Made by a program: the position numbers and the translations under genes. From Alteromonas indica (GTDB lineage Bacteria; Pseudomonadota; Gammaproteobacteria; Enterobacterales; Alteromonadaceae): 64,000 nt of DNA. Below are positions 12,195 through 21,477 of the stretch, in pieces. Location: NCBI GenBank assembly GCA_003056425.1, contig PYVY01000001.1, positions 310,001 through 374,000 on the forward strand. The letters run 5' to 3'. Position 1 is the stretch's first letter, and the number at the start of each line of letters is the position of its first letter. The notes under the pieces were generated by a model, which saw only the letters and a program-made list of their open reading frames with translations, did not search any database and was not told the origin of the DNA.

Positions 12195-12367
12195 AAACGG
12201 TCTTCTTATTATCTGGTAAGACCAGTAAGATTATAGCGGGCCCGTATAAATTGCAATGTTGCCGGTGTTTTATCTGTTTGCTTAACACTATCCTGCCAAG
12301 TCAAAGCATCCATTCCACATCCTGCTTTACCCGGCCAACCTGGAGCCGCCAGCTTGTTTTACCGCTA

Positions 12368-13942
12368 TTACCGTGCAATACCCAATTGAACTTTAAGTTC
12401 GTTTAAATGCGCCGCATAGTGTTTCCAACGGCCTATTGAGCGAGTATTAATGGCTTCGCGCACCTGTACTTTACTGGCAGTGGATACCGGAGCCAGGTTA
12501 CGTTCTACCTGTACACACTGGGGTTCCCACGCCAGTCCGCAGAAGTCCAGTAAGGTGCGCGACTCTTCCATCGGCTGAGTAACCAGTTTTTCGTACGATT
12601 GTAGTCGTATCGAGGATGGGGCCAGACGCTGCCAATGATGTACCAGGTCATAAAACTGCTGGTATACCCGGCCAATAGCCAATAAGTCGTAAGCGTAGGC
12701 ATAGTATGGGCTATGTATGGAGAAGAGTTGCCGGTAGTTGCCTATGCAGGTATCTAATGGGTCCCGGAGTAAACATACAATTTTCGCCTGAGGCAGGGCC
12801 CGGAGAATATGCGGCAGGTAGAAAAAGTTAAACGGTAATTTGTCTACCAGATGGTAGGCACCGGGCTGCATTAAAAATTGCGTGCGGGCTAAATATTGCG
12901 CACCCAGTACATCCGGATCTATCTGGCTGGCTTGTTCTAATGTAGCCAAATCAAGCACCTGCGCCGATGGCGTTGCCGTCAGTTGTTTGACCGCCACACC
13001 AAAATCCTGCAATTCGCCCCCCGACACCACCTTACTATGGTGACTTAAAATACGCTCTACCAGCGTTGTTCCGGAGCGCGGCATACCCATGACAAATAGT
13101 GGCTGGGAGGCATGTGAAGAGGTTGTTTGCAGCACCTCAGGTGGCATCTGCCGCAAATGGGTAAACAGGGCATCAAACGTTGTATGGGTGTCAGCTAACT
13201 GGTCTTTTTTTACCTGCTTTGCCTGCGCTAAGGCAGTAAACGCTTTATTAAACTCACCCTGTGCCTCGTATTCTTTGCTTAGCGCATGTCCAATATGCAA
13301 GGCGGCGTCGGGATCTGGCGGGTGTCCTTTAGTCTGCAGGCGCGCCTTTACCTGCAACAGCCGCGAAATATTATTGGTCTTGGTCACTGGCCGGCCCAAA
13401 TCAGTCAACGCGAAGTGTGCCTGATAAAAATCCGGGTTCAACTCGATGGCTTGCGTAAAAGCCTGCCGGGCGCGCGCAAACTGGCCAGCAAACTTCGCTG
13501 AAACCCCATAATTATAATAAAATTGGGGCTGGCGGGAATCAAGCTCAAGTGCCCTTGCAAAATAAGCCAGCGCCTGGTCATGCAGGCCTACCCGACTTAA
13601 TGCTACACCCATAGTATCTAAATCCAGCGGCGCGTTAAGCTCGCTTACCGGCGCTTGCGCAGCATAATGCAGGGCCTCATTCATATTACCCTGTAGCGCA
13701 TAGCATTTAGTCAGGTATACGTTGATACGTGGGTTAGTTTCAAGGCCTAGCGCTTTGTGCAGTAACGTGATGGCTTTATTGATCTGGGCCAGTTCGATAT
13801 GCACTATGCCCAGCAAAAAATAGGCGCGCGACTGCTCACCATACTGGCGAATAACCGTTACCAAATGCTGGTGTGCTTCCACATAGTTACGCTGGTTTAT
13901 CGCTTCTATGGCCTGCTTAAACAATGTTTGTAATGTCGTCAT
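12368..13942 (-). CDS. TPR-repeat sulfotransferase family protein
   Basis: The 524-residue protein has at least five tetratricopeptide repeats in residues about 1-190 (for example GVALSRVGLHDQALAYFARA) followed by a sulfotransferase domain. The 5'-phosphosulfate loop FVMGMPRSGTTLVERILSHH lies near residue 288, and the 3'-phosphate-binding region VCLLRDPLDTCIGNYRQLFS near 395. No signal peptide is seen, so it is probably cytoplasmic. The substrate is unknown. Such TPR-sulfotransferases are often found next to TonB-dependent receptors in marine Alteromonadales and sphingomonads, as here, where the adjacent receptor is frameshifted. Confidence 0.85.
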   Translation of the reverse strand: MTTLQTLFKQAIEAINQRNYVEAHQHLVTVIRQYGEQSRAYFLLGIVHIELAQINKAITLLHKALGLETNPRINVYLTKCYALQGNMNEALHYAAQAPVSELNAPLDLDTMGVALSRVGLHDQALAYFARALELDSRQPQFYYNYGVSAKFAGQFARARQAFTQAIELNPDFYQAHFALTDLGRPVTKTNNISRLLQVKARLQTKGHPPDPDAALHIGHALSKEYEAQGEFNKAFTALAQAKQVKKDQLADTHTTFDALFTHLRQMPPEVLQTTSSHASQPLFVMGMPRSGTTLVERILSHHSKVVSGGELQDFGVAVKQLTATPSAQVLDLATLEQASQIDPDVLGAQYLARTQFLMQPGAYHLVDKLPFNFFYLPHILRALPQAKIVCLLRDPLDTCIGNYRQLFSIHSPYYAYAYDLLAIGRVYQQFYDLVHHWQRLAPSSIRLQSYEKLVTQPMEESRTLLDFCGLAWEPQCVQVERNLAPVSTASKVQVREAINTRSIGRWKHYAAHLNELKVQLGIAR

Positions 13943-13961
13943 ATAAACTGTTTGGCTATAA

Positions 13962-13992
13962 CAAAAAAGGCACCCGATAGCGGTGCCTTTGT
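13962..13992 (-). terminator. Terminator after the broken TonB-dependent receptor
   Basis: AAAGGCACC and GGTGCCTTT form a 9-bp perfect stem around CGATAGC. On the minus strand it ends in six T. It lies 27 bases after the receptor stop and ahead of the sulfotransferase gene, so the two are probably transcribed separately or with attenuated read-through. Confidence 0.8.
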
Positions 13993-14018
13993 TTGCTGTT
14001 AGGCGTTACTTCACGCTA

Positions 14019-16489
14019 TTACAACTCAAAGCGATAATCAAATTTCACCCCAATACGCCGCGGGGTCAGCACATAGTGCCCATAATTACGTAAAATATCA
14101 GTTCCGTTAGGCAACATTTCGGCAAAGGTCGGATCGCCCATATCACCCCGATCCCGACGCGTAGATGTGTATGCATACTTATCAAACAGGTTATCTACGT
14201 AAAAGGTCACACTCCAGGCGGTGTCAGACACTCTGGCGGTCAGGTTACTTACCGCATAACCAGGCAATGCTTCTCCGTTTTGCCTTAAGCCCACGGTAGA
14301 GAACACATCACTTTGTGCTGTAAGACCATAACTTACGTCGAGCATTTTATCGGCCAATATTTCCTGACTGTAAGTCATTCCAAATGAGAACTGATGTTCG
14401 GCAGAGCCTGGTAGTCGGTCGCCATCTTTACCATCATAATAGTTCTGCAAGGGCGTCCCCGCTTCATCAAACACGCCGAACAAAAAGGGCGCGTCGGCGG
14501 TTAACTCTGCCCGGGTGTTAGCATAGGTGGCATACATAGTCAGTTCATCGCTAACCAGGGTGCGCAGCGATAATTCCACGCCGCGGGCGTTGGCCCCCTG
14601 GGCGTTGGTGGTTATGGGTTGTTGACCATTAATGGTGGCCCCACCCACTTGTGCGTTATCCCAGTCAACATTGAACAAGGCTGCATTCAGTTGCACTCGG
14701 TTGCGCAGATAACTGGTTTTGACGCCGAGTTCATAGTTGGTGGTAGTATCAGCATCAAATACCTGCTCACTGGGCACCGCACAGATAATCTGGTTGTTAA
14801 CCTCATTAATATTGTCCGGGCACGCTGCTACACCATTGGCGCCGCCGATTCTGAAGCCCTCACTGACGGTAGCGTATCCCATGGTATCGCCACTAAACCG
14901 GTAGCTAGCATTGATTTTAAATAGCGTTCCGCTGTCTTCTGCCTCTTCGTGGCCGTAATCCAACACCACCTCGTCACCGGGCCGGCCTTCATACAAACTA
15001 TTATATAGCGGCAAATCTACCGCTGAGAGCGAGCTAATATCATATTCGTACGCACGTAGCCCTACCGTAATATCAAGCTGTTCAGTCACCGCATAGGTCA
15101 GCTCGCCAAACAACGCCGACTCAGTAATGTCGGTATCTTCTGCAGAATAATATTCCAGATCATCAGCTCGGGCATTACCTGGTACTTCCCACACGCTTAA
15201 GGCGTAATCATCAAAACCTGGCGTGTACTCTTTACTGCTGCCGGCATACTGTGACTTATTGTAATAGAACCCGGCAATCCAGCTCAATGGCCCTATATTT
15301 TGGGAAACCAGGCGTAGCTCCTGGGTGAAATTCGTTTCATTGTCCAACTCCTCCGTGTAAGCAGAAAACGCCGGAAACTCTTCGTAACTGTAGTCTAAAC
15401 GAATAAGTAAATCGGTTTGGTCACGTTGACCACTGGCATCGAATTCGGCATAGCCGGTTGCCGAGACCAATTCAGCAAAGCCCAAGTCGGCTTTTAACTC
15501 AAGGCTTAACAAGCTGTCTTCTTTGTCGCGCGGCTCTTCATAACGATACGCTGATTCGTAAGGCCCGATTACCTCAGCCAGGGGGTTTGTGCTGATAAGG
15601 CATTGTGCTGGGTAATTGAACGTCCTTCCACATCTTGCTTCTGATAAAAATAAGATAGGGTTCCATCAAGCCAGTCGGAGGGGGTCCAGCGCAGCGCGAT
15701 ACGTGCTGTTAGCGTATCTTCTCCGTTTGCATCACTGACTTGGCGCAGGTTTTGCGAAGTAGCCTGAGGGTCGCTAAAATCGGGGTCAGAGAGTGATGTG
15801 CCACCTTCTTGTACTACATAGTTATAATCAATAAAGCCGGGGTTACTAAAATAATTCAGTGAAGCCCGCACACCTAATTCACCGTTGATTATCGGGGCGT
15901 TGAACACAAAGCCGCCTTCTTTACCCGCACTGTCGCTTTCACTGAGCGCAAAAACATCGCCAAAAATTTCCCCTGAGGTAAAATCAAGATCTACCGCCTT
16001 AGGGATATAGCGGATAGCTCCGCCTAGAGTACCCGCTCCGTACAACGTACCCTGAGGACCAATCAACACCTCGACCCGCTCTACATCAATAAGGCGCATG
16101 TTGACGAATAACGGGATTTCCCCGAAATAGGTAGCAACCGTACCGCCGTCCGAATCGGGCCCTGAAGAATTGGTATTAAGACCACGCACAATAATCGGAG
16201 AGCTGGAACGTCCGCCTTGATCGGTCACCGTTAAGCCAGGTACCCAGCGCGCCACATCATCCAGGTTTTCTATATTTTGCTGGGCCATTACATCCGATGT
16301 AAGAGCAGAAATGTTAAGCGGTACTTCTTGTAAAGAACCGCTGCGGCGGGTAGCCGTCACTTCTATTTTTTCGATTTCCTTATCAGCAACGCTAGTTTCC
16401 TGCCCAACTGCCATAACAGGATTAAATGCAGCGATGACAGCGCCTGCAACAAGTGTGCGGGCAAACAAGATGTTTGCTGCTGACTTCAT
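14019..16489 (-). pseudogene. TonB-dependent receptor interrupted by a one-base frameshift
   Basis: Two frames together make one complete receptor of about 823 residues. The N-terminal part (16489 to 15569) has a signal peptide, a TonB-box-like EIEKIEVTATRR and a full plug domain (PGLTVTDQG, IIVRGL, VERVEVLIGPQGTLYGAGTLGGAIRY). It ends out of frame in ...QHNALSAQTPWLR. The C-terminal part (from about 15600 to 14019) continues the barrel in the -1 frame, reading NPLAEVIGPYESAYRYEEP, and ends in the terminal aromatic strand (RRIGVKFDYRFEL). The frames meet at a run of five C on the minus strand (15582-15586); a sixth C would restore one frame. ATG 16489 has GGAG 6 bases upstream. The 14019-15512 portion could only start at a TTG and would lack a plug. 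Confidence 0.85.
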
Positions 16490-17222
16490 GTGTTTCTCCA
16501 ACCTAAAATTCATATTTACGGCCGCTATGGCCAATTCTTATCTATCAGCAGCGTTTGTCTGCTTTATAAGTATATTTTACGCAAAGTCACATCAGAACGA
16601 CAGCAAAATATGAATAGAAATTCATTTATAGGATAATTGTATTCAACCACTAATAACCCCAAAGTTCCACCTGTATCTTATCGCTCCCTCTCTCCGTAAG
16701 GCTTTGATATTGTTATATATTGAAAAATGGGTAACAAGAATAGTAATTGCCAGCATAAGCAGGGTTTATAGATATTCACCTTCATAGCCGAGCATAAAGA
16801 ATAGTGAATGGTTATGTTTTGAGCTACTTTTCAGTTATCCTCGCCAAACACCGCTATTTATTTACAATTTAACAACAAAAATATGGCGATCAGATAATTT
16901 CTCAGCGTAAAGCTGTTTTTTATGAAGATGAAGGCCCATTACCCCTTCTAAATTGCAGGTTAATTATGATGGGCATACAATTTTTCTGGTATCCCTGGGA
17001 AAATCGCATTTTATCTTGTATTACGTTGATACAGCTGACGCTACCGCCGAAGATGAAGCTCGAACTATCGGTGGTGGCATGCCTACATTCATGTGGGTAG
17101 GTAAATGTTTGATTGGTAATGAAAAGCGGGTTGAAGGCGGCAAAGGTAGGTCCGTTTTCGCCCTAGCGGTTTTTCGTATAGCAAAAATTAATCAGCGATA
17201 ACCTGAATACCAAAAACCCGCC
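16490..17222. other. Gene-poor stretch between the receptor and the tRNA-Gly array
   Basis: About 730 bases with no convincing gene. The first part is AT-rich and should hold the receptor promoter. An 82-codon plus-strand frame (16953-17201) starts at TTG without a good ribosome site and has no family resemblance I can see; I treat it as chance. Confidence 0.5.
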
Positions 17223-18396
17223 GCGGGAAGCGAGAGGCGTCACTGGCCACAACGTTGTCGCGACCCCAACCTTGGCCATTGCATCACCACCAGATAGTGA
17301 TTATCCACGGAAGCTGCAATAAGGTAATGCGCTTTAGCCACTGAGCTATTGCCGCATAAAAGAAAGATATTTTTGAAAATTGGGGCGGGAAACAGATGCG
17401 TAACTGGCAACCACGTTGTCGCGACCGCAACCTTAGCAATCATTCTGCAATAAGGTATGCGCTTTAGCCACTGAGCTATGCCGGGCAAATCAAAGGTATT
17501 TTTGAAAATTGGGCGGGAAACAGATGTGTAACTGGCCACCACGTTGTCGCGACCGCAACCTTGGCAATCTGCAATAAGGTATACGCTTTAGCCACTGAGC
17601 TATGCCGGGCAAATCCAATGTATTTTTGAAACCTGGAGCGGGAAACAGATGCGTAACTGGTGACCACGTTGTCGCGACCGCAACCTTGGCAATCACTATC
17701 GTGACGAGATAATGTGCTCTACCAACTGAGCTATTCCCGCATAAAAGAAAGGTATTTTTGAAAATTGGGCGGGAAACAGATGCGTAACTGGCAACCACGT
17801 TGTCGCGACCCAACCTTGGCCATTGCATCACTACCAGATAGTGATTATCAACGGAGGCTGCAATAAGGTAATGCGCTTTAGCCACTGAGCTATGCCGGGC
17901 AAATCAAATGTATTTTTGAAACCTGGTGCGGGAAACAGATGCGTAACTGGCAACCACGTTGTCGCGACCGCAACCTTGGCCATTGCATCACCACCAGATA
18001 GTGATTATCAACGGAGGCTGCAATAAGGTAATACGCTTTAGCCACTCAGCTATTGCCGGGCAAATCCAATGTATTTTTGAAACCTGGAGCGGGAAACAGA
18101 TGCGTAACTGGCAACCACGTTGTCGCGACCGCAACCTTAGCAATCATTCTGCAATAAGGTATGCGCTTTAGCCACTGAGCTATGCCGGGCAAATCAAAGG
18201 TATTTTTGAAAATTGGGCGGGAAACAGATGTGTAACTGGCCACCACGTTGTCGCGACCGCAACCTTGGCAATCTGCAATAAGGTATACGCTTTAGCCACT
18301 GAGCTATGCCGGGCAAATCAAATGTATTTTTGAAACCTGGAGCGGGAAACAGATGCGTAACTGGCAACCACGTTGTCGCGACCGCAACCTTGGCAT
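17223..18396 (-). repeat. Array of nine decayed tRNA-Gly-like units
   Basis: Nine units lie downstream of two intact tRNA-Gly genes on the same strand: 17223-17353, 17385-17485, 17513-17610, 17638-17740, 17769-17900, 17928-18061, 18089-18190, 18217-18314 and a truncated 18342-18396. On the minus strand most begin GCCCGGCATAGCTCAG and have a D-arm-like GCTCAGTGGCTAAAGC, a rebuilt anticodon region, GGTCGCGACAACGTGG in place of the normal T arm, and TTTCCCGC followed by CCA. The changed 5' acceptor (GCCCGGC) cannot pair with the retained 3' acceptor (TTCCCGC), and the T loop GTTCGAATC is lost, so they are not functional tRNAs. The unit at 17638-17740 keeps the original D arm and 5' acceptor. Spacers repeat the same ATTTTTGAAA motif. 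Open frames here encode repeated peptides but look like by-products of the repeat. Confidence 0.85.
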
Positions 18397-18404
18397 TGAA
18401 AATT

Positions 18405-18480
18405 TGGAGCGGGAAACGAGATTCGAACTCGCGACCCCAACCTTGGCAAGGTTGTGCTCTACCAACTGAGCTATTCCCGC
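18405..18480 (-). tRNA. tRNA-Gly(GCC), second copy
   Basis: A 76-base cloverleaf is read on the minus strand: acceptor GCGGGAA/TTCCCGC, D arm GCTCAGTTGGTAGAGC, anticodon stem CAACC/GGTTG with loop TTGCCAA (anticodon GCC), T arm with GTTCGAATC, discriminator T and encoded CCA. It is identical in its visible parts to the copy at 18506. In E. coli the glyVXY tRNA-Gly(GCC) genes also lie next to orn, so the location is conserved. Confidence 0.95.
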
Positions 18481-18505
18481 ATAAAAGAAAGGTATTTTTG
18501 AAAAT

Positions 18506-18581
18506 TGGAGCGGGAAACGAGATTCGAACTCGCGACCCCAACCTTGGCAAGGTTGTGCTCTACCAACTGAGCTATTCCCGC
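18506..18581 (-). tRNA. tRNA-Gly(GCC), first copy
   Basis: This is a 76-base cloverleaf with the same arms as the copy 25 bases downstream: GCGGGAA acceptor, GCC anticodon in TTGCCAA, GTTCGAATC T loop and encoded CCA. It is promoter-proximal; a -35/-10 pair lies about 30-60 bases upstream on the minus strand. The short AAAGAAAGGTATTTTTGAAA-type spacer between the two genes also recurs between the decayed units. Confidence 0.95.
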
Positions 18582-18611
18582 GTATCAGTATGCTGTTACA
18601 TCTAAGTAGTA

Positions 18612-18639
18612 GTATTACCTTTTTTTGTCACCTTGCCAA
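18612..18639 (-). promoter_or_regulatory. Probable tRNA-Gly promoter
   Basis: On the minus strand TTGGCA (18639-18634) and TAATAC (18617-18612) are 16 bases apart and lie about 31 bases before the first tRNA-Gly. The stretch just upstream (about 18640-18695) contains a D-arm-like GCTCAGGTGGTATAGC and a GTTACCTCGTCAC segment resembling the array unit at 17638, so the promoter seems to sit at the edge of another tRNA remnant. Confidence 0.55.
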
Positions 18640-18816
18640 TAACGACAATCATAAGTGACGAGGTAACAAGCTATACCACCTGAGCTTGCTATGCATATTA
18701 TTTTCAAAAATGCTTTTACAGAATTTGGCTTCCGTAAAAGTGGAGCGCATTTTACAAAAACTGTGGCAATGCGCAACACCTAAATTGAACTTTTTATTAA
18801 ATTAACGCCTAAATGC

Positions 18817-19362
18817 CTAAATACTGAACACGTATTGGCGGTAATACTTCATTTCTTCGATAGATTCACGAATATCATCTAACGCCAAATGCACGCCTTT
18901 TTTAGTGAACCCCTCTAAAATTTCAGGTTTCCAGCGACGGGCCAATTCCTTGATGGTACTAACATCGATATTGCGATAATGAAAATACGCTTCCAATTCT
19001 GGCATGTATGTCACCATAAACCGGCGGTCCTGCCCTATCGTGTTACCGCACAAAGGCGATTTTCCTGCGTCAACATAATCGCTCAAAAAAGCTATCGTCT
19101 GCGCTGCCGCCTGGGCTTCGGTAACCGTACTGGCACGGCAACGCGCGGTAAGCCCGCTTTCGCCATGAACCCGGGTACACCACTCATCCATGGTGTCGAG
19201 CAGGCTATCTGGCTGATGCACGGCAATAACCGGCCCCTCGGCCAGCACATTTAGTTGCGCGTCAGTTACAATAGTGGCGATTTCAAGCACCTTACAGGTT
19301 TCCGGATCAAGGCCGGTCATTTCCATGTCAATCCACACCAGATTCATATCATGTTTGCTCAT
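18817..19362 (-). CDS. orn: Oligoribonuclease
   Basis: The 181-residue DEDDh exonuclease degrades very short RNAs and the c-di-GMP product pGpG to mononucleotides. Motifs are visible in order: exo [11 protein letters not shown] (residues about 10-19), exo II around [14 protein letters not shown] (about 105) and exo [19 protein letters not shown] with the final H-x(4)-D region [10 protein letters not shown] (about 158). Length equals the E. coli enzyme. It is divergent from rsgA, as in E. coli, and has the tRNA-Gly cluster behind it. Confidence 0.97.
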   Translation of the reverse strand: MSKHDMNLVWIDMEMTGLDPETCKVLEIATIVTDAQLNVLAEGPVIAVHQPDSLLDTMDEWCTRVHGESGLTARCRASTVTEAQAAAQTIAFLSDYVDAGKSPLCGNTIGQDRRFMVTYMPELEAYFHYRNIDVSTIKELARRWKPEILEGFTKKGVHLALDDIRESIEEMKYYRQYVFSI

Positions 19363-19448
19363 TTAAGCGGATCCTTCTTGATTGGCATGGCGCACAGGCC
19401 ACACAAACGTTATTATTGCATCAGTATACGCTAACTTATCATGGAATC

Positions 19449-20480
19449 GTGGCGAAAAAACCTAAACTGACCCATCGACAAAATCGTCGGGTAGCGGCTA
19501 ACCGCAAGCGCCGTATAGAAGATACTCAATTACCTGAAACCGAGGGCACTGATTCTGACAACCTTGCTGCCGGTCGTGTGGTCGGCCGTTTTGGTAAACA
19601 TGCAGATGTCGAGGATAGTGAGGGCGTTATTTCCCGGTGCCATATTCGGCGTACCGTGGGCTCTGTGGTGTGTGGCGACAATGTATTATTTCAGGCCGGC
19701 ACAGCGGATGAAGGCGTTAGCGGGGTTATTGAAGTTGTTGAAGATCGGCACTCCGTACTGACTCGCCCTGACTTTTATGATGGGGTAAAACCTATCGCCG
19801 CGAATATTGACCAAATTATTATCGTCAGTGCAATTTTGCCCAGTTTATCGGTGAATATTATCGACCGATACCTCATTGCTTGTGAAGATATCGGTATCAC
19901 GCCGGTTATTGTTCTGAATAAAATTGAGCTGTTATCGCCCCAGGAGCGCAGCGATACAGAACAGCAACTGACAACTTACCGTAACCTTGGCTACAAAGTG
20001 TTTTACTCAAGTTGTAAGACACAAGAAGGCATAGCTGATATCAAAGCCTTATTAAACGATAAGGTGAGTATCTTTGTAGGGCAATCCGGTGTGGGCAAAT
20101 CCAGCCTGATCAATCAGATTTTACCCGAAGCGCAAGAAATCGTAGGGGAAGTATCGGATAATTCTGGCCTTGGCCAGCATACGACAACCGCTGCCAAGCT
20201 ATTGCATTTGCCCGCTGGGGGCGACCTTATCGATTCGCCGGGGGTACGTGAGTTTGGTTTATGGCATTTGCCGGTAGAGCGGGTCACCTGGGGCTTTATT
20301 GAATTCAGAGATTTCCTAGGCGGCTGTAAATTCCGCGACTGCAAACACCTTAATGATCCAGGCTGTATTATACGTAAAGCGGTGGACGCCGGTGACATTG
20401 ACCCGGTGCGCTTTGCCAGCTATCACAAAATTCTGGCCTCTATGCTTGAGAGTCGGCCTAGCCATTCCGGCCCGATGTAA
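19449..20480 (+). CDS. rsgA: Small ribosomal subunit biogenesis GTPase RsgA
   Basis: This circularly permuted GTPase (343 residues) acts in late 30S assembly. An N-terminal OB domain (about residues 45-110) is followed by G4 NKIE, then G1 [12 protein letters not shown] and G3 [10 protein letters not shown], and a C-terminal zinc motif ([14 protein letters not shown], with HLND). The frame opens at a TTG at 19416, but the family N terminus [14 protein letters not shown] points to the GTG at 19449, with GGA about 5 bases upstream. It lies 121 bases ahead of psd, an order conserved in E. coli. Confidence 0.96.
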   Translation: MAKKPKLTHRQNRRVAANRKRRIEDTQLPETEGTDSDNLAAGRVVGRFGKHADVEDSEGVISRCHIRRTVGSVVCGDNVLFQAGTADEGVSGVIEVVEDRHSVLTRPDFYDGVKPIAANIDQIIIVSAILPSLSVNIIDRYLIACEDIGITPVIVLNKIELLSPQERSDTEQQLTTYRNLGYKVFYSSCKTQEGIADIKALLNDKVSIFVGQSGVGKSSLINQILPEAQEIVGEVSDNSGLGQHTTTAAKLLHLPAGGDLIDSPGVREFGLWHLPVERVTWGFIEFRDFLGGCKFRDCKHLNDPGCIIRKAVDAGDIDPVRFASYHKILASMLESRPSHSGPM

Positions 20481-20601
20481 ACATCAAAACAGCCAGCCAG
20501 CGCTGGCGTTATACCGGTTAGCAAGCTCTCATAACCGTAAATTCCTTTTTAAACACGTAAGATAAGGTACAATTGCGCTGTCTTAATAAAGGAGAAACGC
20601 T

Positions 20602-21477
20602 GTGCTGGATTGGTTGAAAGTTAACCTGCAATATCTGTTACCCAAGCATTTGCTATCACGTCTGGTAGGTAAACTTGCCGCGGCCCAGGCGGGTGGCCTT
20701 ACCACCCTGCTTATTAAACTGTTTATCAAAAAATATAATGTGGATATGAGTGAAGCGCTGTATCCAGACCCTGGTCATTATAAAAGTTTTAATGAATTCT
20801 TCACCCGGCCATTAAAAGATGATGCCCGTCCTATAGTGGGCGACGAGCATACCTTGGTACATGCGGTAGACGGCGCGGTCAGCCAATTTGGCGCTATTCA
20901 CGACGATAGCGTTTTTCAGGCCAAAGGGCATGACTACAGTCTTACTACCCTGCTAGGTGGCAATCCGGCAATGGCCAAGCCTTTTAAAAACGGCCAGTTT
21001 GCCACTGTATATCTGGCGCCGCGCGACTATCATCGAATCCATATGCCAATTGACGGTACCCTTACCGACATGGTGTATGTTCCTGGTGATTTATTTTCCG
21101 TTAACCCGTTGACGGCTGAGAACATACCGGGATTGTTTGCCCGTAATGAACGTGTGGTGGCGTTTTTTGATACGCCGGTGGGCAAAATGGCCATGGTACT
21201 GGTAGGCGCAACCATTGTTGCCAGTATCGAAACTATCTGGGCGGGCACTGTGACTCCTCCAGCCGGTCGTAATGTGCAGCACTGGAGTTACGAAAAAGAT
21301 GCCGAATCCAGCGTAAAAATTGGCCGGGGCGAGGAAATGGGCCGCTTTAAACTGGGGTCTACCATTGTGATGTGTTTTGAGCCCGATGCCGTCAACTTTA
21401 CTGACATGGCGCCGCTTCAGGTGACTCGCTTGGGACAGCCATTCGCAGCAGCGAACCGGACCGCAGCGCCGGTTTGA
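20602..21477 (+). CDS. psd: Phosphatidylserine decarboxylase proenzyme
   Basis: The 291-residue proenzyme makes phosphatidylethanolamine in the inner membrane. The self-cleavage site LGST ([11 protein letters not shown], about residues 252-262) yields the pyruvoyl alpha chain; the catalytic region [10 protein letters not shown] (about 140-149) and the FNEFFTRPL stretch are present. The GTG start at 20602 has AAGGAGAAACGCT immediately upstream, a strong ribosome site. Its stop overlaps the ATG of the next gene (21475-21479). Confidence 0.96.
   Translation: MLDWLKVNLQYLLPKHLLSRLVGKLAAAQAGGLTTLLIKLFIKKYNVDMSEALYPDPGHYKSFNEFFTRPLKDDARPIVGDEHTLVHAVDGAVSQFGAIHDDSVFQAKGHDYSLTTLLGGNPAMAKPFKNGQFATVYLAPRDYHRIHMPIDGTLTDMVYVPGDLFSVNPLTAENIPGLFARNERVVAFFDTPVGKMAMVLVGATIVASIETIWAGTVTPPAGRNVQHWSYEKDAESSVKIGRGEEMGRFKLGSTIVMCFEPDAVNFTDMAPLQVTRLGQPFAAANRTAAPV

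Noticed and set aside
16953..17201. 82-codon plus-strand frame
   Set aside because: It starts at TTG without a Shine-Dalgarno, has no recognisable family and lies in a gene-poor spacer.
17638..17740. A further functional tRNA
   Set aside because: The D arm and 5' acceptor are intact, but the anticodon arm and T loop are replaced, so a normal cloverleaf cannot form.
17240..18550. Several minus-strand reading frames of 60-130 codons with repeated peptides (for example VAVATTWLPVTHLFPAP)
   Set aside because: They are translations of the decayed tRNA-Gly repeat units, have no ribosome sites and run through intact tRNA genes; no protein is inferred.
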